Assembly (NCBI GenBank): GCA_040752005.1
Contig: JBFMFX010000003.1
Coordinates: forward strand, 1-64,000
From: RBG-16-66-20 sp040752005
GTDB taxonomy: Bacteria; Pseudomonadota; Gammaproteobacteria; Burkholderiales; SG8-39
Reading direction: 5' to 3'
DNA length: 64,000 bases
Shown here one piece after another: positions 1-7,173 of this stretch. Each line of letters begins with the position of its first letter. Within the stretch, counting starts at the first letter, position 1. The notes below the pieces were generated by a model. That model saw only the letters and a program-made list of their open reading frames with translations, was not told where the DNA came from and made no database searches. The position numbers and the translations under genes are program-made.

Positions 1-568
1 CGCAGGCGGCGACGAGCGCCGAGGCGGCAAGCCCGCAGGCCGCGTGCAGAATCAGCACGAGCACCGGCGGATCGCCGGAGAAAGCGGCGATCGCGGCGCC
101 GAAGGCGCCCTGCACGACGGCAAGAGTCAGCGCCGTAGCGCCCAGCGCGTCCTCCGGCGTGCCCGCGCTCGACGCGCCCGCGCGGATCCATGCGAGAAGA
201 CCCGTGAGCACCAGCCCACCCGCCTGATTGAAGAACGCCGCAGGCGGAGGGGGTGCGGTGCCCGCGACCCAGCCCACCACCGAGAGTGCGAGCGTGAACA
301 GGAACGCGCCCGTGGCGGCGGCAACGAGCCGCCGTCGTCGCCAGGCGAGCACGGCGAGCGCGGTGACCAGAAGCGCCACGGTCGAAGCCGCGATGCGGTG
401 CACGGCGCGGACCACCCGAAGCTCCTCCTCCGCGCCGGCCACCCTGATCCAGGCGCTCGCGGCGAGCACCACCAGCATGAGAAGAACCGAGATCCCCGCG
501 GCGAGGGCGATACCCCTCGCCCGACCGCGGGCTTGCTGCTTTGCATCGTCCGGCCTTTGTTGATCCAT
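1..568 (-). CDS. COX15/CtaA-like heme A synthase, partial (C-terminus beyond window edge)
   Basis: The reading frame enters from the left window edge, so its C-terminal part is missing. The visible part has several hydrophobic helices. A conserved-looking VRAVHRIAAS stretch, GGLVLTG and LHAACG resemble the His-containing helices of the COX15/CtaA family, which converts heme O to heme A in the membrane. The gene is divergent from a heme-copper oxidase operon that carries its own ctaB, which fits heme maturation. I chose the ATG at 568 because GGACGGG lies upstream; an ATG at 583 is also in frame but has no ribosome site. Either start places the start region on the FNR box at 560-573. Assignment to the family is moderate; another heme-binding membrane protein is possible. 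Confidence 0.55.
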   Translation of the reverse strand, partial: MDQQRPDDAKQQARGRARGIALAAGISVLLMLVVLAASAWIRVAGAEEELRVVRAVHRIAASTVALLVTALAVLAWRRRRLVAAATGAFLFTLALSVVGWVAGTAPPPPAAFFNQAGGLVLTGLLAWIRAGASSAGTPEDALGATALTLAVVQGAFGAAIAAFSGDPPVLVLILHAACGLAASALVAAC

Positions 569-573
569 ATCAA
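560..573. promoter_or_regulatory. Perfect FNR/DNR-type box
   Basis: TTGATCCATATCAA matches the FNR-family consensus TTGAT-N4-ATCAA exactly. Its centre lies 63 bp upstream of the first gene of the oxidase operon (630), suitable for an activator site with a start of transcription near 608. It also covers the start of the divergent heme A synthase-like gene. Confidence 0.75.
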
Positions 574-629
574 ACCCGTCCATGCGGCCGCGCGCAACAT
601 TGCGCCCTATCCCGCAAAAGGAGACTGCC

Positions 630-806
630 ATGTCCGATGCAGCCCGGAACATCAGCGAAGAAGAAATGCCGGACGAGCCGGTTCCCGTGATGCAGCAGAT
701 CCTCGACAACCCGTTCCTGCTGCTTTTCCTGGGTGTCGTGGTCCCGACGGTGCTGTACGTCATCTGGGGCGTCGTCGAGATCGCCTTGCTGCCGATCGCC
801 AAGTAG
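630..806 (+). CDS. Small single-helix subunit of B-type heme-copper oxidase (subunit IIA-like)
   Basis: This is a 58-residue protein with an acidic N-terminus and one transmembrane helix (about residues 26-50, NPFLLLFLGVVVPTVLYVI). Single-helix IIA subunits of this size accompany ba3-type oxidases, where they complete the first helix missing from subunit II. The start at 630 is supported by AAAGGAG seven bases upstream; an in-frame ATG at 582 has no such site. It lies 10 bp before subunit II and is the first gene of the operon behind the FNR box. Confidence 0.7.
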   Translation: MSDAARNISEEEMPDEPVPVMQQILDNPFLLLFLGVVVPTVLYVIWGVVEIALLPIAK

Positions 807-816
807 GGAGGCCGCC

Positions 817-1353
817 ATGAGCATCGAGTCGGTGACCGAGCGCAACTGGTGGAAGATCCCGATGGACCGGGAGGAGGTGGTGTGGGTCACCATCGCCTTC
901 ATCTGGTGCGTGTTCATGTTCCTCATGATGCCGTACTGGCACGTGTTCGGACAGCAGAACCTCGCCCACGCCGCGGTGAGGACGACTCCCGCCGACTACA
1001 TGAAGAAGGCCGAGGAGGGGGTCGCGAAATGGAAGGTGCGCGAGGAAACCGACCAGAAGATCCCGGTGATCGCGCCGCCGCCCGACAGCGACGTGTACCT
1101 GGTCGCGCGCCTGTGGTCGTGGTGGCCGATCCTGGAGCTCGAGGCCGGCAAGACCTACCGGGTGCACCTGATGTCCCTGGACTGGCTGCACGGGTTTTCG
1201 CTCCAGCCGGAGAACATCAACATCGAGGTCCATCCCGGCTACGACCACACGGTGACCATGACCCCGACGCAGAAGGGCACTTTTGCGATCGTGTGCAACG
1301 AATACTGCGGCGTGAACCATCACACGATGGTGAGCCGCATCTACGTCAAGTAG
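817..1353 (+). CDS. Heme-copper oxidase subunit II with CuA site
   Basis: This 178-residue membrane-anchored protein has one N-terminal helix (about 21-40) and a periplasmic cupredoxin domain. The CuA ligands are visible: His125 in LDWLHGFSL, then Cys160, Cys164, His168 and Met171 in CNEYCGVNHHTM. It should receive electrons from a soluble cytochrome c or cupredoxin and pass them to subunit I. The short N-terminus with a single helix is typical of B-type (ba3) enzymes rather than aa3. The start at 817 follows GGGAGGCC; an earlier in-frame start would run back into the small-subunit gene. Nitric oxide reductases derived from B-type oxidases can also keep CuA, so this subunit does not decide the substrate. 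Confidence 0.9.
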   Translation: MSIESVTERNWWKIPMDREEVVWVTIAFIWCVFMFLMMPYWHVFGQQNLAHAAVRTTPADYMKKAEEGVAKWKVREETDQKIPVIAPPPDSDVYLVARLWSWWPILELEAGKTYRVHLMSLDWLHGFSLQPENINIEVHPGYDHTVTMTPTQKGTFAIVCNEYCGVNHHTMVSRIYVK

Positions 1354-1363
1354 GGGAGGCGCC

Positions 1364-3082
1364 ATGGCCGTCAACCGCAACTTCCGCACCTGTCCGACGA
1401 CCGGCCTGCTATTTCACGAGCCGGCCGAAAAACTGATGAAGGCGAACGCGGTCGCCGCGGTGGTGTCGCTGCTCGCGGGCGGCGTGCTCGCGATCGGCGT
1501 CGTCGGCACGCGCTGGCAGGCGCTGCACTGGCTCGCGCCGGGCACCTTCTATCAGACCCTGACCGCGCACGGGCTCAACATGCTCGTGTTCTGGATCATT
1601 TTCTTCGAGATCGCGATCCTGTACTTCTGCAGCTCGACGCTGCTCAGAAGCCGCCTTGCCGCGCCGGGCATGGCCTGGGCCGGGTTCTGGCTGATGGTGA
1701 TCGGGGCGCTGGTCAACAACTACGCGGTGCTCGTGCGCGGGGACTCCAGCGTCATGTTCACCTCCTACGCGCCGATGCCGGCGAGCCCCTTTTTCTACCT
1801 CGGCCTGATCCTGTTCGCGGTCGGCGCGCTGATCGGCTGCTTCGTGTTCCTCGGCACGCTGGTCGTGGCGAAGGCCGAGCGCACCTACCAGGGCTCGATC
1901 CCGCTGGTGACCTTCGGCGCGCTCACCGCCTGCATCATCGCGATCTTCACCATCGCCTCGGGGGCGATCATCCTGATCCCGACGTTCCTGTGGTCGGTCG
2001 GCCTGGTGCCGCAGATTGACTCGCTGCTCTACCGCCAGGTGTGGTGGGCGTTCGGTCACTCGTCGCAGCAGATCAACGTCTCGGCGCATGTGGCGGTGTG
2101 GTACGCGATCGCCGCGATCGTGTTCGGCGCGCGGCCGATGTCGGAGAAGGTGAGCCGCACCGCGTTCTTCCTCTACATCCTGTTCCTGCAGCTCGCGAGC
2201 GCGCACCACCTGCTCGCCGATCCGGGCCTGACCTCGTACTGGAAGATCTTCAACACCAGCTACGCGATGTACCTCGCGGTGCTCGCCTCGATGGTGCACG
2301 GCCTGACGGTGCCCGGCGCGATCGAGGTGGCGCAGAGAAAGAAAGGCTTCACCAACGGCCTGTTCGAGTGGCTGCGGAAGGCGCCGTGGGGCAACCCGGT
2401 GTTCTCCGGCATGTTCATCTCGCTCATCGGCTTCGGGTTCCTCGGCGGCATCTCCGGCGTCATCATGGGTGTGGAGCAGATCAACCTGATCGTGCACAAC
2501 ACGATCTATGTGCCGGGGCACTTCCACGCCACGGTGGTGGTGGGCACCACGCTCGCGTTCATGTCGCTCACCTACTTCCTGATCCCGGTGCTGTTCCGCC
2601 GCGAGATGGCGTTCCCGGGCCTGGCGAAGTGGCAGCCGTACGTGTTCGGCATCGGCATGTCGGCGGTCTCGCTGTTCCTCATGGGGGCGGGAACGCTCGG
2701 CGTGCCGCGGCGGCACTGGGACATCAGCTTCGCCGGCAGCGCGCTTCCCTACGAGTACCCCGGCGCGGCCTGGCTGATGATGGCGCTGATGGGCGTCACC
2801 GGCTTCGTCGCCATCGTGGGCGGGGCGATGTACCTGCTGGTGACCGTGTACTCGGTCTTCTTCGGCAAGCGCATCCCGACGCCGGATTTCACCTACATCC
2901 CGGCGCGGGCGAACGTGGCGCCGGCGCCGAAGCCGGTCGCGGCGGCGATCACCGCGCACGGGGAGTCGGCCGGGTTCGCCGCGCCGGGCACGTTCGTGCT
3001 GGCGATGGTGTTCATGGTGGCGTTCGTGCTGTATTACTTCGTGAACTGGAAGTACCTCTCGACCGTGTGGCCGCTCAAGTAG
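1364..3082 (+). CDS. B-type heme-copper oxidase subunit I with Gln in place of the catalytic Tyr
   Basis: This is a 572-residue multi-helix catalytic subunit. Visible ligands are His69 (low-spin heme), His232 and the His281-His282 pair (CuB), His386 (high-spin heme) and His388 (low-spin heme, in VPGHFHAT). Oxygen reductases have Tyr four residues after the first CuB His, cross-linked to it; here the helix reads FGHSSQQINV, so that position is Gln236. Loss of this Tyr is known in heme-copper nitric oxide reductases. The overall fold and ADPG after the His pair place it with B-type (ba3) enzymes. It sits in an operon with CuA subunit II, CtaB and SCO. Membership of the superfamily is certain; whether it reduces O2 or NO cannot be settled from sequence. 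Confidence 0.9.
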   Translation: MAVNRNFRTCPTTGLLFHEPAEKLMKANAVAAVVSLLAGGVLAIGVVGTRWQALHWLAPGTFYQTLTAHGLNMLVFWIIFFEIAILYFCSSTLLRSRLAAPGMAWAGFWLMVIGALVNNYAVLVRGDSSVMFTSYAPMPASPFFYLGLILFAVGALIGCFVFLGTLVVAKAERTYQGSIPLVTFGALTACIIAIFTIASGAIILIPTFLWSVGLVPQIDSLLYRQVWWAFGHSSQQINVSAHVAVWYAIAAIVFGARPMSEKVSRTAFFLYILFLQLASAHHLLADPGLTSYWKIFNTSYAMYLAVLASMVHGLTVPGAIEVAQRKKGFTNGLFEWLRKAPWGNPVFSGMFISLIGFGFLGGISGVIMGVEQINLIVHNTIYVPGHFHATVVVGTTLAFMSLTYFLIPVLFRREMAFPGLAKWQPYVFGIGMSAVSLFLMGAGTLGVPRRHWDISFAGSALPYEYPGAAWLMMALMGVTGFVAIVGGAMYLLVTVYSVFFGKRIPTPDFTYIPARANVAPAPKPVAAAITAHGESAGFAAPGTFVLAMVFMVAFVLYYFVNWKYLSTVWPLK

Positions 3083-3101
3083 CGCGGCGGCCGGAGGCGG
3101 C

Positions 3102-3956
3102 ATGAGCCAGGTGCTCGACCTGTTCAAGCTGAGGATCGGCGCGGCGATCGCGCTTGCCGCGCTCGCCGGCCTGGCGGTGACGCCCGGCCCGCCGCTCGCC
3201 GGCTGGCAGGTGGCGATGCTCGCCGCGGCGGTGCTCGTCTCCTCGGCCGCCGCCGGCGCCTACAACCAGTACGCCGAGGCGGACCTCGACCGGCGCATGC
3301 AGCGCACGCGCGCCCGGCCGTTCGTGAGCGGCGCGCTCGCGCGCCACCCGGCATGGCTGTGGCTGATCGGGGCGATGAGCGTCGCCTCGGTGCTCGCGGC
3401 GGGATTCGCGGCGAACGCGCTTGCCGCGTTCTTCGTTTTCATGGGGGCGTTTACCTACGGCGTGGTGTACACGCTGTGGCTCAAGCGCCGCACGCCCTGG
3501 AACATCGTGATCGGCGGGCTCGCCGGCAGCTTCGCGGTGCTCGCCGGGGCCGCGGCGGTGTCCCCGGCGATGAGCCCCGAGGCGCTCTGGCTCGCGGTGG
3601 CGCTCTTTCTCTGGACACCGCCGCACTTCTGGAGCCTCGCGATCGCGTATCGCGAGGACTACGCGCGCGCGGGCGTGCCGATGCTGCCGGTGGTGGCGGG
3701 CGACGCGCGCTCGGCGCGGGTGATTCTCGCGAGCGCCGTGCCGCTGGTCGGGGCGACGCTCGCGCCGGCGGCCTACGGCCTCGGCGGTCTGTATCTCGCC
3801 GCGGCGGCGACGGGCGGCGCGTACTTTCTCGCCAGCACGTGGGCGCTCGTGCGCGCGCCGGGACGGGCGGCGGCTCTGGCGAGCTTCAGGGCCTCGCTCG
3901 TGCAGCTCGCCCTCGTCCTTGTCGGCGCGATCGCCGATTCGGCTCTGAGGGGCTGA
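3102..3956 (+). CDS. ctaB: Protoheme IX farnesyltransferase (heme O synthase)
   Basis: This 284-residue UbiA-superfamily prenyltransferase has about eight helices. The first Asp-rich site is NQYAEADLDRRMQRTRARP (about residues 55-75), which is the CtaB/CyoE signature; a second polar loop (YREDYARAGVPML) follows near 187. It attaches a farnesyl tail to heme b to make heme O. Its place directly after subunit I, together with the heme A synthase-like gene at the start of the window, suggests the oxidase uses modified heme. A ribosome site CCGGAGGCGG precedes the ATG. Confidence 0.92.
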   Translation: MSQVLDLFKLRIGAAIALAALAGLAVTPGPPLAGWQVAMLAAAVLVSSAAAGAYNQYAEADLDRRMQRTRARPFVSGALARHPAWLWLIGAMSVASVLAAGFAANALAAFFVFMGAFTYGVVYTLWLKRRTPWNIVIGGLAGSFAVLAGAAAVSPAMSPEALWLAVALFLWTPPHFWSLAIAYREDYARAGVPMLPVVAGDARSARVILASAVPLVGATLAPAAYGLGGLYLAAAATGGAYFLASTWALVRAPGRAAALASFRASLVQLALVLVGAIADSALRG

Positions 3957-3959
3957 GCG

Positions 3960-4742
3960 ATGCGCCGCCTGCTCTGCCTCGTCGCGGGGCTCGCCGCGCT
4001 TTGGGGTCCGGCGGGCGCGGCGACGCTCGATGCGGACAAGGCGATCGCGCTCAGCGAGTCGGTGATCGGCACGGTGCCCGCCAATCACTCCTTCGTCGCT
4101 GCCGACGGACGGACCACCGATCTTGCCGCTTTCCGCGGCAAGCCGCTCGTCGTCAGCTTCGTGTACACCGGCTGCTTTCAGGTCTGTCCGGCGACGACGC
4201 AGCATCTCGCGCAGGCGGTCGAGCGCGCCGAGGCGGTCCTCGGACGCGGCACGTTCAACGTCGCCACGATCGGCTTCAATCTGCCCGCCGATTCGGCGGA
4301 GGCGATGCGCGATTTTGCGCACCGCCACGGCCTGGCGCGCGCCAACTGGGCCTTCCTCAGCCCGCGCCCCGAGGGGCTGGCGGGCCTGCTCGCCGCGTTC
4401 GGCTTCAGCTACGTCGCCACGCCGCGCGGCTTCGACCACGTGCTGCAGGCGAGCATCCTCGACGCCGAAGGCCGCATCGTCAAGCAGGTGTACGGCGAGT
4501 CGTTCACGCTGGAGGCGCTGGTCGAGCCGCTCAAGGCGCTCGCCGCCGGCGCTCCGGTGCGAGCGGGCGATCTTGCGGCGCTCGTCGAGCGCGTGCGGCT
4601 GCTGTGCACCGTGTACGACCCGGCGCGCGGCGAGTACCGGCTCGATTACGCGCTGTTCGCCGAGATGGCCGCGGGCGCGATCGTGCTCGGCGGCACGCTC
4701 GGCTTTCTGCTGCGCCACCGGCGGCGGCCGCGGAGCGCCTGA
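3960..4742 (+). CDS. SCO1/SenC family copper chaperone with C-terminal membrane anchor
   Basis: This 260-residue protein has an N-terminal signal-like helix (1-21), a thioredoxin-fold SCO domain and a C-terminal helix (about 233-252) followed by Arg residues. The copper-binding Cys72 and Cys76 lie in TGCFQVCP, and the third ligand is probably His160 in GFDHVLQ. SCO proteins load CuA in subunit II. The gene starts three bases after ctaB and its TGA shares a base with the next ATG. SenC-type chaperones also accompany NO reductases in ammonia oxidisers, so its presence fits either reaction. Confidence 0.88.
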   Translation: MRRLLCLVAGLAALWGPAGAATLDADKAIALSESVIGTVPANHSFVAADGRTTDLAAFRGKPLVVSFVYTGCFQVCPATTQHLAQAVERAEAVLGRGTFNVATIGFNLPADSAEAMRDFAHRHGLARANWAFLSPRPEGLAGLLAAFGFSYVATPRGFDHVLQASILDAEGRIVKQVYGESFTLEALVEPLKALAAGAPVRAGDLAALVERVRLLCTVYDPARGEYRLDYALFAEMAAGAIVLGGTLGFLLRHRRRPRSA

Positions 4743-6673
4743 TGCTCGCGCGCATTCAGCGCGCCGGGCGCGCGGTGTTCCTGCGGGTGGAAGCGATTTT
4801 CAATCTCGCCTTCGGCGAGCGCCTGAACCCGCTTTACTACCTCGGCGCGATCAGCACCTGGATGTTCTGGATCGTCCTCGCGAGCGGGGTGTACCTGTAC
4901 GTTTTCTTCGACACCGGCGTCGAGCGCGCCTACGCGTCGGTGGAGGGAATCACGCACGGCCAGCCCTGGGCGGGCGGCATCGCCCGCAGCCTGCACCGCT
5001 ACGCCTCCGACGGCATGGTGCTCACGATGCTGCTGCACCTGACGCGCCACTTCGTCTTCGACCGCTACCGGAGCTTCCGCTGGTTCTCCTGGGTCACCGG
5101 CACGATGCTGCTCTGGATCGTCTACGTCGCCGGCATCAACGGCTACATGCTGCCGTGGGATCGGCTGGCGCAGTTCGTCACGCAGGCGACGGCGGAGTGG
5201 TTCGACTGGCTGCCGGCGTTCCGGGGTTCGCTCGTTCGCAACTTCATCTTCGCCGAGAATTTCAACGACCGCCTGTTCTCGCTGCTCGCCTTCATCCACA
5301 TCGGCGTGCCGCTCGCGGCGCTGTTTCTGCTCTGGGTGCACGTGCAGCGCGTGCCGCAGGCGAAGACCACGCCGCCGCGGCCGATCCTCGTCATGACGAC
5401 GCTGGCGCTCGTCGCGCTCGCGATCGTGCGGCCGGCGACGAGCCTCGCGCCGGCCGACCTGTCGCGGGCGGTCACCGAGATCGCCTTCGACTGGTTCTAC
5501 TTGCCGGCGCTCGCGCTGATGTACCGCACCTCGCCCGCGGAGCTGTGGGCGGTGCTCGGGGGCGCGACCGCGCTGTTCCTGCTCCTGCCGTGGCTGCCGC
5601 CGAAGCGCGTCTCCGTCGAGGGCTTCCATGTGCTCGTGCACCCGGACAATCGCTTCGTTCTGGTGCGCGAGGGGGAAACGGTGCTCGATGCGGCGCTGCG
5701 CGAAGGGATCGCGATGCCGTTCGACTGCCGCAACGGCGGCTGCGGCGAATGCAGGGCGCGCGTGCTCTACGGCGACATCGACCCGGGCAACTTCCAGCCG
5801 GCGGCGCTCGGCGCCGAGGAGCGCGCGCGCGGCTTCGCGCTGATGTGCTGCGCCACGCCGCGCTCGGATCTGGAGATCGAGTACGAGCCGAAACAGGCGC
5901 TGCGCCCGGTGCCGCTCGCGGTACGCACCGCGCGGGTCGTGAAGCTGGAGCGCATGGCGCCCTCGGTGATGCGCGTGCTGCTGGAGCCCGCCGGCGGGCC
6001 GGTGCACTATTACCCGGGCCAGTACCTCAACATCCTGCTCGAAAACGGCGAGCGGCGCGCGTTCTCGTTCGCCACCGCACCGCACGTCGGCGGGCCGATC
6101 GAGCTGCACATCCGGCTCATTCCCGGCGGCCGCTTCACCACCCACGTCTTCAACACGATGAAGGTGGGCGAGGAGCTGCGCTTCGAGGGCCCGCTCGGCA
6201 CCTTCTTCCTGCGCGAGGACGGCGACAAGCCGATGATCTTCGTCGCCGGCGCCACCGGCTTTGCGCCGGTGAAGGCGATGCTCGAGCACGCCTTTCACCG
6301 CGGCATCCGCCGCCGCATGATCCTTTACTGGGGCGTGCGCCGGCCCGAGGAGCTGTATCTGAAGGACCTCGCCGAGCGCTGGGCGGCCGAGCATCCGAAC
6401 TTCACCTTCGTGCCGGTGATCTCGGAGCCCCGGCCCGAGGATCGCTGGACCGGGCGCACGGGGCTGGTGCACGAGGCGATCCTCGCCGACTTTCCGGATC
6501 TGTCGGGTTATCAGGTCTACGCCTGCGGCTCGACCGCGATGGTCGAGGCGGCCGTTCCGTCGTTGCGCGCGCACGGCGTCGCCGAGGAGGACTGTTTCTC
6601 GGACGCGTTCCGCCTCGCGCCGCACATCCTCGGTGCCGCGGCCGAGATGGCGAAGCTCGGGGGCCGGCCGTGA
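4742..6673 (+). CDS. Cytochrome b / [2Fe-2S] ferredoxin / FAD-NAD(P) reductase fusion
   Basis: This 643-residue protein joins three modules. Residues 1-285 resemble the cytochrome b N-terminal domain of bc complexes, with two H-x13-H pairs, His85/His99 and His186/His200, for two b hemes, and GYMLPWD after helix C. Residues 290-385 form a plant-type [2Fe-2S] domain with Cys329, Cys334, Cys337 and a fourth at 369 or 370. Residues 390-640 are an FAD- and NAD(P)-binding reductase, with PGQYLNILL and FVAGATGFAPVKAML. Such an order could pass electrons between NAD(P)H and membrane hemes or quinone. It overlaps the SCO gene by one base and the next gene by four. I know of no characterised protein with this domain order. 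Direction of electron flow is inference. Confidence 0.85.
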   Translation: MLARIQRAGRAVFLRVEAIFNLAFGERLNPLYYLGAISTWMFWIVLASGVYLYVFFDTGVERAYASVEGITHGQPWAGGIARSLHRYASDGMVLTMLLHLTRHFVFDRYRSFRWFSWVTGTMLLWIVYVAGINGYMLPWDRLAQFVTQATAEWFDWLPAFRGSLVRNFIFAENFNDRLFSLLAFIHIGVPLAALFLLWVHVQRVPQAKTTPPRPILVMTTLALVALAIVRPATSLAPADLSRAVTEIAFDWFYLPALALMYRTSPAELWAVLGGATALFLLLPWLPPKRVSVEGFHVLVHPDNRFVLVREGETVLDAALREGIAMPFDCRNGGCGECRARVLYGDIDPGNFQPAALGAEERARGFALMCCATPRSDLEIEYEPKQALRPVPLAVRTARVVKLERMAPSVMRVLLEPAGGPVHYYPGQYLNILLENGERRAFSFATAPHVGGPIELHIRLIPGGRFTTHVFNTMKVGEELRFEGPLGTFFLREDGDKPMIFVAGATGFAPVKAMLEHAFHRGIRRRMILYWGVRRPEELYLKDLAERWAAEHPNFTFVPVISEPRPEDRWTGRTGLVHEAILADFPDLSGYQVYACGSTAMVEAAVPSLRAHGVAEEDCFSDAFRLAPHILGAAAEMAKLGGRP

Positions 6674-7173
6674 AGCAGGCGCTGCGCCTCGTGCTGCAGG
6701 CGCTCTTCTACATCCCGCTGATGGCGGCGATCGGCTATTTTTCGCGCGCACCGCAGTTCACGCACATCCGCAGCGACGAGGCGCTGTTGCGGCTTTCCAT
6801 CGCGCACGCCGCCGAGCGCAAGTTTCCCTGCCGCAAGCGCACCGCGGAGGAGCTGGCGAAGCTGCCGCCCAACATGCGCTCGCCGGAGGACTGCCCGCGT
6901 GAGCGCACGCCGCTCGCCGTCGAGCTGGAGGTGGACGGAGAGGTCAAGTTTCGCACCGAGGTGCAGCCGGCGGGCGTGCAGCGCGACGGCCTGGCGACGC
7001 TGTACCACCGCATGACGCTGCCGGCGGGCGAGCACCGCATCGCCGTTCGCATGCGCGACCGGCCGCAGGAGGGCTTCAACCACGTGCGCGAGGAAAGAAT
7101 CGTGCTCGCCGGCGGCGATTCGCTGGTCATCGACTTCAACGCCGCGCGCGGCGCTCTGGAGTTCCGCCGGTGA
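6670..7173 (+). CDS. Membrane-anchored periplasmic protein of unknown function
   Basis: This 167-residue protein starts with GTG overlapping the previous TGA. One N-terminal hydrophobic segment (about 5-24) anchors a domain predicted to lie in the periplasm. Cys53 in FPCRKR and the Cys in SPEDCPRERTPL could form a disulfide or bind a metal. The C-terminal half is rich in beta-like stretches (VELEVDGEVKF, HRIAVRMRD). It lies between the two cytochrome b fusion genes with overlaps on both sides, so it is probably an accessory subunit of the same complex. I do not recognise a family. Confidence 0.75.
   Translation: MKQALRLVLQALFYIPLMAAIGYFSRAPQFTHIRSDEALLRLSIAHAAERKFPCRKRTAEELAKLPPNMRSPEDCPRERTPLAVELEVDGEVKFRTEVQPAGVQRDGLATLYHRMTLPAGEHRIAVRMRDRPQEGFNHVREERIVLAGGDSLVIDFNAARGALEFRR

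Noticed and set aside
1364..3082. Subunit I as an ordinary ba3 oxygen reductase
   Set aside because: Not rejected as a possibility, but not used as the call because the Tyr four residues after the CuB His is Gln.
4646..6751. Long open frame on the minus strand opposite the first cytochrome b fusion, with similar ones opposite padB, the RND pump and the PAS kinase
   Set aside because: Very high GC makes long antisense frames common. These translate to Arg/His/Ala-rich sequence with no domain, and the opposite frames have clear families, ribosome sites and operon spacing.
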